Part shown: positions 44,510 through 53,943 of the stretch, one piece after another
Layout: each line of letters begins with the position of its first letter
Numbering within the stretch: the stretch's first letter is position 1
Origin: Caldalkalibacillus uzonensis
GTDB lineage: Bacteria; Bacillota; Bacilli; Caldalkalibacillales; Caldalkalibacillaceae
Direction of reading: 5' to 3'
NCBI RefSeq assembly: GCF_030814135.1
Contig: NZ_JAUSUQ010000009.1
Location: 124,001-188,000 of the forward strand
DNA: 64,000 bases
The notes under the pieces: model-generated
Seen by the model: the letters and a program-made list of their open reading frames with translations, nothing else
Told to the model about the DNA's origin: nothing
The model's database searches: none
Position numbers and translations under genes: made by a program

Positions 44510-45919
44510 TTAATACAACTTACCATGACGGTACAGCAGGGTGACCAGCCGCTTGACGGCCTGCAGATAACAGGTTTGGCGAATCGACTTCAATCCCTTC
44601 CTGACATAAGCCTCAAATACCTGCTGGAACGTGTGGGCCATATGCTCATACATCTCTTCAAAAACTTCCTGTTCCGTATACAGCTGGGTGACCCGGTCCT
44701 GTTTCCATTCCAGATAAGAGACAATCACCCCGCCGGCGTTAGCCAGAATATCCGGGATGACCACACATCCTTGCTGATGCAGAAAGGAGTCGGCAACCTG
44801 AGTGATAGGGGCATTGGCTCCTTCCACAAGTACTTTCGCCTTCACCTGATCCATATTGTCAGTGGTGATCTGGTTTTCAATCGCAGCCAGAACCAGGACA
44901 TCCACATCCAGGGTTAAGACCGCTTCACGGGGCAAAAGAGTGGCCTTTATCCCTGCCATTTTTAACTCCTCTTCTGAACTAGGCAACGTACCTTTTCCCC
45001 CGGTAAACTGGGCGAGCCGCTTAAGATCCAGCCCCTGTTCATGATACAAAGTGACATATTGGTCACTGACGGCCACCACTTGATTGTTCAATCTGGTGCA
45101 CTGGGCGGCTTCCAGTGCGGCTACGCTGCCCACGTTGCCAAACCCTTGAACGGCAACACGGATGGCATTTCCTTCCTTACTACGATCATGCAAGGTTTTC
45201 AATACCTCAAACTGTTGGCGATGAATAGATGATGGCCAGTTCTGTTCAACAGCCTCCCAATGCTTTAACCAATGGTGTACCAGCCAGCAATAGCTGAAAT
45301 AGGTGCCTTTTCCTGTTGCTTCACGCCTTCCTTTGGCTCCCCCGTTCTCAATGCTTTTGCCGGTAAAAGAACCTAAATAGTTTTGTCCAGGATGGATCGT
45401 TTTATATTCCCCCACCATCCAGTCCATTATTTTTTCATTTGTTCCTACATCTGGTGCAGGAATATCCTGTTCAGGGCCAATGTCCCGGGCAAACCGCTGC
45501 ACATACTTTTTGGAAACTTCATACAGTTCCCTGTCACTATACTGCTTGGGATTGATGACCACACCCCCTTTGGCTCCCCCAAAAGGGAGGCGGTGCAGCG
45601 CATTTTTCAAAGTCATCAGAATGGCCAGGTTTTCCACTTCTTCCTCATTGACCGTTTCGCTGAACCGGATTCCTCCCTTGTAAAATCCGGCGATATTGTT
45701 ATGCTGGATGCGGTAGGCGGGAATGCGCACCACCCTGCCATTATCCCGTGACACACGCAGATAGCTTTTAATAATTTTATCGGTAGTGGTTAAGATTTCT
45801 TTGGCTGACTCAAACTTTTGTTTGCGGCTGCCTCCTTTCAGTTCCGGAAGAAACCTTTCATCTCCTGCCAAGGTGTCGATCGCTTCTTCTATCGTGCGCT
45901 GAGTTTCTAGAGTGCTCAT
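44510..45919 (-). CDS. Glutamate dehydrogenase (Glu/Leu/Phe/Val family)
   Basis: 469-aa dehydrogenase interconverting glutamate and 2-oxoglutarate. The catalytic region includes GGIRFSETVNEEEVENLA, LPFGGAKGGV with the active Lys near residue 117, IPAPDVGTNEKIMDWM near 152 and the nucleotide site AVQGFGNVGSVAA near 256. It is about 40 residues longer than B. subtilis RocG/GudB, mainly through an insertion around 205-250 between the catalytic and NAD domains. It is likely catabolic. ATG 45919 follows GGAGGAAC. Divergent from pckA, linking amino acid catabolism to gluconeogenesis. Confidence 0.88.
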   Translation of the reverse strand: MSTLETQRTIEEAIDTLAGDERFLPELKGGSRKQKFESAKEILTTTDKIIKSYLRVSRDNGRVVRIPAYRIQHNNIAGFYKGGIRFSETVNEEEVENLAILMTLKNALHRLPFGGAKGGVVINPKQYSDRELYEVSKKYVQRFARDIGPEQDIPAPDVGTNEKIMDWMVGEYKTIHPGQNYLGSFTGKSIENGGAKGRREATGKGTYFSYCWLVHHWLKHWEAVEQNWPSSIHRQQFEVLKTLHDRSKEGNAIRVAVQGFGNVGSVAALEAAQCTRLNNQVVAVSDQYVTLYHEQGLDLKRLAQFTGGKGTLPSSEEELKMAGIKATLLPREAVLTLDVDVLVLAAIENQITTDNMDQVKAKVLVEGANAPITQVADSFLHQQGCVVIPDILANAGGVIVSYLEWKQDRVTQLYTEQEVFEEMYEHMAHTFQQVFEAYVRKGLKSIRQTCYLQAVKRLVTLLYRHGKLY

Positions 45920-46076
45920 TCCCTGTTCCTCCTATTGTACTTGTTGATTACTTTTATTTATATCCGTTAAATCACTTTCTATTGCCAACGATTTTTTCAG
46001 CTTTTTTTGGTCAACCATAATTAAGAGTCACTTTTTATAAGCAACCATATAAAATGAGGTAAAAAACCAAAAATAG

Positions 46077-46106
46077 TATACAACATTTAGTTTAATATGT
46101 TATACT
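46077..46106 (+). promoter_or_regulatory. pckA promoter with CcpN-like box
   Basis: -10 TATACT (46101-46106) with -35 TATACA (46077-46082) at 18 bp. TATGTTATACT (46096-46106) fits the CcpN consensus TRTGHYATAYW and overlaps the -10. A partial inverted copy (AGTATACAACAT) lies at 46075-46086. In B. subtilis CcpN represses pckA and gapB under glycolytic conditions. The ccpN gene is not in this window. Confidence 0.6.
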
Positions 46107-46193
46107 TTTTACGAAACAAAAAAATTAGAATAGCATATACATGGTTTATAACGTGAACACAATACGCGAGTACGAAAGAAAGGGATGTTGTCT

Positions 46194-47774
46194 GTGAGTA
46201 TTGTCAGTTATCCGCAAGCCTTGGTTGAATTGCTTCAAGGGGACGCCCATCGCAATCTGCCGTCCGCCCGGTTAATTGAACACAGTTTGCGGCGCAATGA
46301 GGGATACTTAACCTCCAACGGAGCCTTAAGTACGTATACCGGCAAATATACCGGACGTTCCCCCAAGGATAAATTTATTGTTGATGAACCCTCTGTCCGG
46401 GATCATATCCATTGGGGCCCCGTCAACCAACCCATTGCTGAAGATGTGTTTGAACGCTTGTATTTCAAAGTGGTCAACTACTTGAAAGATAAAGAACGTT
46501 TTGTGTTTGACGGCTTTGCCGGCTGTGATGACCGCTATCAACTGCCGATCCGGGTCATTAACGAGTATGCCTGGCATAACTTATTTGCCCGTCAGCTGTT
46601 TGTGCGGCCAAGAGCTGATCAGTTAAACCATCATGAACCTCAATTTACCATTGTGTCTGCCCCCGGTTTTAAAGCCGATCCGGCGGTCGACGACACCAAC
46701 TCGGAAGTGTTTGTCATCATCAGTTTTGAAAAACGGATCATTTTAATCGGTGGCACCGAGTATGCCGGAGAAATGAAAAAATCCATTTTCAGCGTGATGA
46801 ACTACCTGCTCCCGCAGCAAGGCGTGCTATCCATGCATTGCTCCGCCAACGTGGGCGTCAAGGGGGATGTGGCTCTGTTTTTCGGGCTGTCCGGCACAGG
46901 TAAAACCACCTTGTCCGCTGATCCCGACCGTCAGTTGATCGGTGATGACGAACATGGCTGGAGCGAGGACGGCGTTTTCAATATTGAAGGGGGCTGCTAT
47001 GCCAAGTGCATTAATCTTTCGGCCGAGAAAGAACCCCAGATCTGGAACGCCATCCGCTTCGGCACGGTGTTGGAAAATGTGGAAGTGGATCGAAAGACAC
47101 GCATCGCCGATTACGACAGCAACCGCTACACGGAAAACACGCGGGCTGCGTATCCCATTGAGTATATTCCCAATGCCCGCATCCCCAGTGTAGCCGGTCA
47201 TCCCAAAACCATCATTTTCCTGACAGCCGATGCCTTTGGGGTGCTGCCTCCCATTGCCAAGCTGAGCAAAGAGCAGGCCATGTATCACTTCTTGTCCGGT
47301 TATACCAGCAAGCTGGCCGGAACCGAACGGGGAGTGACGGAACCGGAGGCCACTTTCTCCACCTGTTTCGGAGCCCCCTTCCTGCCGCTGCCTCCGCACG
47401 TTTATGCGGAAATGCTTGGGGAGAAGATGGAAAAGCATGACACTGATGTTTACCTTGTCAATACCGGCTGGACAGGCGGCCCCTATGGCGTCGGCCAACG
47501 GATGCACTTGCCCTATACCCGGGCAATGGTCACCGCCGCTTTAAACGGAGAACTGAAAGAAACAGAATACGTTCAAGATCCTGTTTTCGGATTGTTTATT
47601 CCTAAAACATGCCCCAATGTGCCGGAAAAGGTCCTCTTCCCCCGCAACACATGGGCTGATCCTGAGGCTTACGATGAAAGTGCCCGTCAATTGGCAGACC
47701 GATTCATCGCCAACTTTGAGAAATTTGCCGATGTTTCACAGGCCATCAAACAAGCCGGGCCCCGGCTCACTTGA
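46194..47774 (+). CDS. pckA: Phosphoenolpyruvate carboxykinase (ATP)
   Basis: Converts oxaloacetate and ATP to phosphoenolpyruvate, CO2 and ADP, the entry to gluconeogenesis. The 526-aa enzyme has [12 protein letters not shown] near the N-terminus, the kinase-1a P-loop [11 protein letters not shown] near 231-241, the metal site segment [21 protein letters not shown] near 250 and an adenine-binding [13 protein letters not shown] near 420. GTG 46194 has AAAGGG nine bases upstream and gives [17 protein letters not shown] 46185 would sit against the ribosome site. Ends at a strong terminator. Confidence 0.95.
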   Translation: MSIVSYPQALVELLQGDAHRNLPSARLIEHSLRRNEGYLTSNGALSTYTGKYTGRSPKDKFIVDEPSVRDHIHWGPVNQPIAEDVFERLYFKVVNYLKDKERFVFDGFAGCDDRYQLPIRVINEYAWHNLFARQLFVRPRADQLNHHEPQFTIVSAPGFKADPAVDDTNSEVFVIISFEKRIILIGGTEYAGEMKKSIFSVMNYLLPQQGVLSMHCSANVGVKGDVALFFGLSGTGKTTLSADPDRQLIGDDEHGWSEDGVFNIEGGCYAKCINLSAEKEPQIWNAIRFGTVLENVEVDRKTRIADYDSNRYTENTRAAYPIEYIPNARIPSVAGHPKTIIFLTADAFGVLPPIAKLSKEQAMYHFLSGYTSKLAGTERGVTEPEATFSTCFGAPFLPLPPHVYAEMLGEKMEKHDTDVYLVNTGWTGGPYGVGQRMHLPYTRAMVTAALNGELKETEYVQDPVFGLFIPKTCPNVPEKVLFPRNTWADPEAYDESARQLADRFIANFEKFADVSQAIKQAGPRLT

Positions 47775-47795
47775 TCGATCACATGACACCTGGCC

Positions 47796-47834
47796 AAACC
47801 TCTCAACCTTATGGGTTGGGAGGTTTTTATTTTA
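47796..47834 (+). terminator. Terminator of pckA
   Basis: AAACCTCTCAACC (47796-47808) pairs with GGGTTGGGAGGTTT (47813-47826) with one mismatch, followed by a T-rich tract. Confidence 0.9.
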
Positions 47835-47961
47835 GGGGTCTCTTACTTAATCTGCACCCGCTGTCTTCTAAAAACATTGATCTGGGCTAACACACATTTT
47901 TATGTTTTTGAATAAAATACATCACCCCCAAAATGATCTTAGGCTAAGGAGTGTGTCCGCT

Positions 47962-48957
47962 ATGAAGAAGCTTTCCATAACCATGATTTTGTTTATCAGT
48001 TTGTCCGTGATCTTGAGCGGATGTTTCGCAGCACAGGAAGACATAAAAACGGTCCGTGTGGCAGAAGTGACCCGTTCGATCTTTTATGCTCCGCAATACG
48101 TTGCTCTGACCCAAGGTTTTTTTGAAGAAGAAGGACTCAAGGTGGAGCTTACCACCACCTGGGGCGGGGACAAAACGATGACCACGCTTTTGTCTGACGG
48201 GGCAGACATTGCCCTGGTCGGCAGTGAAACCAGCATCTACGTTTACCAGCAAGGCAGTGAAGACCCGGTGATTAACTTTGCCCAGCTCACCCAAACGGAT
48301 GGCACGTTCCTGGTCTCTAGAGAAAAAATAGAGGATTTCTCCTGGGATGACCTGAAAGGAAGCGTCTTTCTCGGGCAACGCAAAGGGGGCATGCCCCAGA
48401 TGGTGGGTGAGTATGTGTTGAAAAAGCATGGCATTGATCCCCAGCGTGATTTGGAGTTGATTCAAAATGTCGATTTTGGCAATATCCCAAATGCCTTTGC
48501 CTCTGGAACAGGAGAATTCGTCCAGTTGTTTGAGCCCCAGGCCACCATTTTTGAAATGGAAGGGATAGGCCATGTGGTGGCCTCCTTTGGAGTAGAAAGC
48601 GGCCATGTTCCCTACACATCTTACATGGCCAAACAAAGCTACATCACCAAAAATGAAGAGGTGATCCAACGCTTTACCAATGCCTTGTACAGGGCGCAAC
48701 AATGGGTTTATGAACAGCCCAGTGAGGAAGTGGCCAAAGTCATCGCCCCGTTTTTTGAAGATACAGATCACGACGTTCTGGTGCAAGTAATCGACCGTTA
48801 CAAGGAACAAAAGTCGTTTAAACCGGATCCACTGCTGGAGAAGTCCCACTGGGAACTGTTGCAAGATATTATCGAGGAAGCCGGGGAACTGAAGGAACGC
48901 GTGGACTACGAGGTGCTGGTCAACAGCACATTTGCCGAACGGGCGAAGGGTCAATAA
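47962..48957 (+). CDS. ABC transporter substrate-binding lipoprotein (NMT1/SsuA-like)
   Basis: 331-aa periplasmic-type binding lipoprotein. A signal peptide with lipobox LSGC places the modified Cys at about residue 21. The mature part follows the NMT1/SsuA/ThiY layout (SIFYAPQYVALTQGFFEEEGL, TTWGGDKTMTTLLSDGADIALVG). The location after pckA and the next two genes match B. subtilis YtlA-YtlC-YtlD, a transporter whose substrate is unclear. No TPP or SAM riboswitch was found upstream. ATG 47962 follows TAAGGAG, 12 bases away. It should deliver an aromatic, sulfonate or pyrimidine-like ligand, but which is open. Confidence 0.88.
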   Translation: MKKLSITMILFISLSVILSGCFAAQEDIKTVRVAEVTRSIFYAPQYVALTQGFFEEEGLKVELTTTWGGDKTMTTLLSDGADIALVGSETSIYVYQQGSEDPVINFAQLTQTDGTFLVSREKIEDFSWDDLKGSVFLGQRKGGMPQMVGEYVLKKHGIDPQRDLELIQNVDFGNIPNAFASGTGEFVQLFEPQATIFEMEGIGHVVASFGVESGHVPYTSYMAKQSYITKNEEVIQRFTNALYRAQQWVYEQPSEEVAKVIAPFFEDTDHDVLVQVIDRYKEQKSFKPDPLLEKSHWELLQDIIEEAGELKERVDYEVLVNSTFAERAKGQ

Positions 48958-49022
48958 AGGTAGATGAAGGCCTTCATCCGCCTCTTTTCTTCATCCGTTT
49001 TTGTTCAAGGGAGGGGAGTTCT

Positions 49023-49796
49023 ATGTCAGACCCTTTACTTAAAATGCAAAATGTAACCCATGTCTATGTCACTGTATCCGAAGCTAAAACAGCGATTGAG
49101 AATATCAGCCTCTCCATCGCAGCCGGAGAATTTGTCTCCCTGGTTGGTCCCAGCGGTTGTGGCAAAACCACTGTCTTGTCCTGTTTAGCTGGGATTTTGC
49201 AACCCACAGCAGGCCATGTCCTGCTGGGTGGCAAGCCAATTAAAGGCCCTTCCCGCCAGGTTGGTTATATGTTGCAAGCCGACTATTTGTTTTCCTGGCG
49301 CACCATCCTGGATAATGTCCTGATTGGTCTGGAAGTGATGGGCCAGCTGGGCAATGAAACAAAAAAACACGCCCAGTTTCTGCTCAATGAACTGGGTCTG
49401 GGGGACTATAAGCACGCTTACCCGTCCCAGCTCTCAGGAGGCATGAGGCAACGGGCGGCCTTGGTGCGTACCCTGGTCACCAATCCGGATATTTTGCTCC
49501 TGGATGAGCCGTTTTCCGCCTTGGATTATCAAACCAAGCTGAAGCTGGAGGATTTGGTTTTTGAGACCTTAAAGAAGCACGGCAAGTCAGCCGTACTTGT
49601 AACCCATGATATTGGGGAGGCCATCGCCATGAGCGACCGTATTATTGTCATGGATAAGAATCCGGGGCGGATCAAAAGGGAGATCATCATTCCTGACCAC
49701 ATACGCCAGGTCCTTCCCTTCGACGCCAGGGAAGCAGAGGGCTTTTATGATTTGTTCCGCATGATCTGGAAGGAGCTGGATGAAGATGAAGGTTGA
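49023..49796 (+). CDS. ABC transporter ATPase (SsuB/TauB-like, YtlC-type)
   Basis: 257-aa ATPase with Walker [13 protein letters not shown] near 40, Q-loop [17 protein letters not shown] near 82-98, signature [15 protein letters not shown] near 137-151, Walker [12 protein letters not shown] near 160 and switch His VTHDIGEA near 191. It energises the importer formed with the lipoprotein and the permease. GGGAGGGGAG precedes ATG 49023. Its end overlaps the permease start by about 17 bp. Confidence 0.93.
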   Translation: MSDPLLKMQNVTHVYVTVSEAKTAIENISLSIAAGEFVSLVGPSGCGKTTVLSCLAGILQPTAGHVLLGGKPIKGPSRQVGYMLQADYLFSWRTILDNVLIGLEVMGQLGNETKKHAQFLLNELGLGDYKHAYPSQLSGGMRQRAALVRTLVTNPDILLLDEPFSALDYQTKLKLEDLVFETLKKHGKSAVLVTHDIGEAIAMSDRIIVMDKNPGRIKREIIIPDHIRQVLPFDAREAEGFYDLFRMIWKELDEDEG

Positions 49797-50592
49797 TCCC
49801 AGACAGATTCACCACCGCTATCTCACAGCCAAATGGCAGGAACGGCTGAAGGTGACCATGGTGCAGGTGGCACTGTTAATTGGCTTTCTGGTTTTGTGGG
49901 AGCTGGCCTCCGTACAAAAATGGATCAATCCGCTGATTTTCAGCCAGCCGTCACGTATCTGGAGTCTGTTGTTAGAAAAAATGGCAGACGGCACATTGTG
50001 GCCCCACGTTTCCGTCACCTTTCTGGAAACATTGGCGGGATTCTTGCTTGGCACGATTTGCGGGACCATCTTGGCCACCATGATCTGGTGGTCTCCCTTT
50101 CTGGATAAGGTGCTGGAACCCTATCTGGTCGTCTTGAACAGCATGCCCAAGGTGGCTTTGGGACCTTTGCTCATCGTAGGCCTGGGACCCGGCTTCTTGT
50201 CTATTATGGCGATGGCACTGGCCATCACCGTGATTATTACCACGATTGTGGTGTACACCAGTTTCAAAGAAGTGGATCCCAACTATATCAAGGTGATCAA
50301 AACATTTGGCGGAAACAAGCGGCAAGTGTATCAAAAAGTCATTTTTCCTGCTTCTTTCCCCACGATTATATCCACCTTGAAAGTAAATGTGGGGCTGGCT
50401 TGGGTCGGTGTGATTGTGGGTGAATTCTTGGTGGCCAAACAAGGGTTAGGCTATCTGATCATTTACGGCTTTCAAGTGTTCAATTTTACATTGGTACTGA
50501 TGAGCTTACTGATGATCGCCTGTCTGGCCACCGTGATGTATCAGGGGGTTTATTATCTGGAAAAACGGCTGTTGGGCAATAGAGTAAGCTGA
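49780..50592 (+). CDS. ABC transporter permease (SsuC/TauC-like, YtlD-type)
   Basis: 270-aa inner-membrane permease with about six helices and the EAA loop ([33 protein letters not shown], about 166-198) that contacts the ATPase. It follows the binding protein and ATPase to complete an importer of the nitrate/sulfonate/taurine group. The ATG at 49780 lies inside the ATPase gene, 17 bases before its end, so translation is coupled. Confidence 0.93.
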   Translation: MKMKVDPRQIHHRYLTAKWQERLKVTMVQVALLIGFLVLWELASVQKWINPLIFSQPSRIWSLLLEKMADGTLWPHVSVTFLETLAGFLLGTICGTILATMIWWSPFLDKVLEPYLVVLNSMPKVALGPLLIVGLGPGFLSIMAMALAITVIITTIVVYTSFKEVDPNYIKVIKTFGGNKRQVYQKVIFPASFPTIISTLKVNVGLAWVGVIVGEFLVAKQGLGYLIIYGFQVFNFTLVLMSLLMIACLATVMYQGVYYLEKRLLGNRVS

Positions 50593-50735
50593 CAGATCTG
50601 TGAGGCAAACCCTCCGTTTATGTCACTGCTGTTGAAGACCATGTGACCATGCATAAGGAAGACCCATTATTGGCACGTTAATATTTAGGCAAGCAGGCAT
50701 AGGAAGAGTCTGGCCAATGAAACTGGACTAAGGGA

Positions 50736-52465
50736 ATGTGGCTCATGTTCAATGTTATTCGCAAAATCGCAAACAAGAGAAAACAAAGCAGGCTCAATAC
50801 TTCCCACATCAGGCCAGATGAGCCAGGACATCATGCATCCCAAGCTCCGCTCGCTATTTCTACTGATCTCAGCAAGAATAAACATCACATTCAAAATATA
50901 TTAGGTTTCAGTCCCGACATATCTTACCGATTCTTTAACATTAATTTACCCAAGGGAAGAAAGTGTAAGGCCCTGATCGTGGCTGTTAACGGTTTAATCG
51001 ATGAGGATGCCATCCGGGACAGTGTCTTGACAGCGCTCCAAGGAGAGGCCAAGGAGAGCTCGGAAGATCTTTTCTCCCACATCAAGAACAGGATCTCTCT
51101 GAGACAAATTGAAGAAACAACTAATTTGAGAGAAGGAATTCACCAACTCTTAACGGGGCCGCCTTGCTCCTGATTGAAGGGTTGCGCACCGGTTTCCTCC
51201 TTTATGTCGATGATTTTGAGACCCGTAACATTGACGAACCAGACACAGAGACTGTTGTCAGAGGATCACGGGAAGGATTTGTAGAGTCAGTGGTGATCAA
51301 TATGACCCTGTTGCGCCGGAGAATCCGCCATCCGTCACTCCGTTTCGAACTGTTTACTCTCGGCACCATCAGCCAAACCCCGGTTGCTCTTGCTTATATT
51401 CAGGGACTGACTGATCCGATAATCGTTTCTCTGCTGCGCAAGCGGCTCAATCAGATAAAAGTAGACAGTGTGGAAAGTTCAGGAGAAGTAGAACAATATG
51501 TTGAAGACAATCCGTATACCATATTTCCTCGATAGGTAACACTGAAAAGCCGGATAAGGCAGCCGCCCATTTGATGGAAGGCCGGGTGATCATCATCGTA
51601 GACGGTGATCCGATGGTATTGGCCGCCCCCTACTTGTTCCTGCAGTCATTTCAAAGTCCGGAAGATTACAGTTCACGCCCCTATTATTCATCCTTTATCC
51701 GCTTATTACGAATGATCGCTTTTTTTGTAAGTGTCATCTTGCCATCTGTCTATGTCTCAGCTCTGAATTTCCACAGGGAAATGATTCCGTCAGAGTTGAT
51801 CGTCAATATGGCTGAAGCAAGGGAAGTGGTTCCGTTCAATGCTATTTCAGGAAGAGTCAAGACAGCCTATATCCCCATTATCAAGAAGACATCGTCCGGA
51901 GGAGAGCAGATTACGGAAATCAGCGGATCAGCGGTCATTAAAGGGACACGTATGGTAGGCAAGCTGAATCCTGCCGAAACAAAAGGCCTCCTGTTGATAC
52001 GTAATGAAGTGAAGGGAGGACAGATTACTGCCACAGTAATCCCTAGAGCTCAAAGATACGTCGTCTACGTTACAACCCAACTTAGAAATGGACCGGATTT
52101 CTGCCAGGGTGGAAGTCAAAATAGAAGGAACCTTGGCTGAGGTACCCAAGGATGTGGAAATAACTGAAGAATGGATACGGCTAGCAGAAGACGAGATCAG
52201 TCATTCCGTTCAACAACTGCTCGAAAACACACTAGCCAAGTTGCAAAAAGAATTAAAGACTGATCTCATTCGTTTAGGAGAGTATATTTACCGCCGACAT
52301 CCCCATGAGTGGCACCGCATGGAGGAGAGGTGGGATGAGCTTTTTGCCCAGGCACAGGTGGACATCACAGTGCAGACCGACATCACCCATAAGGGAATGA
52401 TAAATCAAAGCCGAGGAAGTATTTTTAAAAAACCCCAGTATAACCCCTATCGCTTAAATAAGTAG
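50736..52465 (+). pseudogene. Decayed gerA-gerC germinant receptor fusion
   Basis: Four reading-frame pieces in three shifts. 50736-51173 and 51164-51535 encode the N-terminal and central GerA region (ETVVRGSREGFVESVVINMTLLRRRI). 51571-52140 continues it (MEGRVIIIVDGDPMVLAAPYLF, REVVPFNA) and then abruptly becomes GerC sequence (ISGSAVIKGTRMVGKLNPAETKG). 52088-52465 is the GerC C-terminus. The GerA C-terminal half, a whole gerB and the GerC N-terminus, including its lipobox, are missing. The joint is near 51846. Such a protein cannot make a receptor. Compare the intact operon at 53719-57850. Confidence 0.88.
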
Positions 52466-52522
52466 AAAGCGGTTCTTGACTAGCAGCGTTCATGTATTGA
52501 TAAACAGAAAAGGAGATTTGTC

Positions 52523-53615
52523 ATGCTAACTAAATGGGAAACTTTATTTCTGTTGTTTATGACCCTGGCTATCATGGGTCACGTGGTCATATTGCCACCC
52601 CTGTATGATGTGGCCGGCAGAGATGCCTGGATTTCTGCCCTGTTCTCCTTTCCTGTAGGTGTTTTGTTTGTCTGGGCCATCTACCGCTTGCGGCTCTTGT
52701 TTTCAGGGTATGATTTCCCCACCATTTCCTCTACCCTGTTGAGCAAACCGGTTGGGACAGGGCTGATCTTTGTCCTGGATGCCTACTATTTATTTTTAAG
52801 CGGTTATTCTGCTGCGGCTCTCGCCGAAATGATCAACATCGGTTTTTTACCGGAGACCCCTGTCTCGGCTTTGGTGTTGTGGCTGATGCTGTTTTGTCTT
52901 TATGCAGCAAACAAAAGGGGTTAAGATGATTGCCCAAACAGCAGGCATCTTGGCGTTTACCGCCATGGTTACCGGCCACTCCATTACCTTAATGAATATG
53001 CACGAAAAGGAGTTTGGATCTATCTTGCCTGTCTTTGAATTTGGCTTCTTACCTTCTCTGCTGGGAGCGGCCATGTTGTGCAGTATCTGGGTGGAGGCCT
53101 TATTCCTGCTGCTTGTACCGCTAAAAGATCCTGGTGAAAGAGGGCTCCTAGGGTTCTGGATTACCGGGATATCCTTAAACGTCTTAATGATGCTTTCCAC
53201 TACGACAGGTACGATCATGATTTTCGGCATGGGACAAGCCGATAACTTTACCCACCCTGCGCTGGAAACGTTACGGATTTTGACACTGGGCTTTATTGAC
53301 CGGTTTGATGTGTACGGCTTATTTTTGATGAGTTTTGGCTGTTTTATCCGTACATCCTTTTATTTAAGACTCAGTTACGACCTGATTGCCCCCCGTTTTT
53401 TAAAAGGAAAGCAGCTTGAACGGGGCGCTTTGTGGACATGTGGTCTGGCAGCAGGTTTATTGGGTTGGTATATTGCCAGGGACCGGTCATTGTTTGAACA
53501 TTATACACTCTATTACACGTATTTCATCTTCTTGTTTCCATTACCTTTCTTGCTTATGTTAATGTCCTGGATCAGAACAACCGGCAGAAATATCCAAAGG
53601 GGCAACTTTAATTAA
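52523..53615 (+). pseudogene. GerB-type germinant receptor subunit, frameshifted
   Basis: GerAB/ProY-type transporter-like subunit with ten predicted membrane segments if joined, about 363 aa, the normal GerB size. Frame one (52523-52924) ends LYAANKRG; frame two (52902-53615) resumes GVKMIAQTAGILAF. One extra base in the run AAAAGGGG (about 52913-52920) explains the shift. A good ribosome site (AAAAGGAG) and start are kept, so the break is recent or could be a sequencing error. It follows the decayed gerA-gerC fusion in the same direction. Confidence 0.85.
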
Positions 53616-53718
53616 GGGCAACCCCGGTTGAAAATCAGCTTTTTTGTGCTTGCTGGGCACACGAAGAAAGTAGCCCCATGCATAAACACCGCAATGTAAG
53701 CTAACAGATCTTTGAGGC

Positions 53719-53943
53719 TTACTCCACAAATTTTTTCAACGGGCCAAAGATCTTCCCCACCCACTCATTTGGACCCGGCAGGTCAGGAAAGTAGAGGAGC
53801 AAGACAGCAAGGCCCCAGCCCATAACGGTGAGCACAATAAATGCCCTTTTCTCTTTGATTTCATGTCGATTAATTTTAGGCCACTCATACAGAGCGATGA
53901 GCATGACGATCACTGTAACTAAAATGATCGTTCCCACCCTCAT
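53719..53943 (-). CDS. Small two-helix Ger D-subunit-like protein
   Basis: 74-aa protein with two membrane helices (about 5-18 and 34-51), ending in GPNEWVGKIFGPLKKFVE. Small two-helix proteins encoded with ger operons (D subunits) modulate germinant receptor activity in Bacillus species. Here it overlaps the gerC stop by ATGA, so it is the fourth gene of the intact receptor operon. The name GerD must not be confused with the unrelated lipoprotein GerD. Confidence 0.75.
   Translation of the reverse strand: MRVGTIILVTVIVMLIALYEWPKINRHEIKEKRAFIVLTVMGWGLAVLLLYFPDLPGPNEWVGKIFGPLKKFVE

Noticed and set aside
46827-47507. A 226-residue open frame antisense to pckA
   Set aside because: It lies within the conserved catalytic part of pckA and has no recognisable domain; long antisense frames are common in such genes.
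47835-47961. Possible TPP or S-box riboswitch before the ABC lipoprotein gene
   Set aside because: The conserved TPP and SAM riboswitch motifs are absent, and the spacer is too short and unstructured.
47944-48954. A 336-residue open frame antisense to the whole substrate-binding lipoprotein gene
   Set aside because: The sense strand has a clear signal peptide, lipobox and family match, and the ATPase and permease follow in the same direction. The antisense frame has no ribosome site and no recognisable domain.
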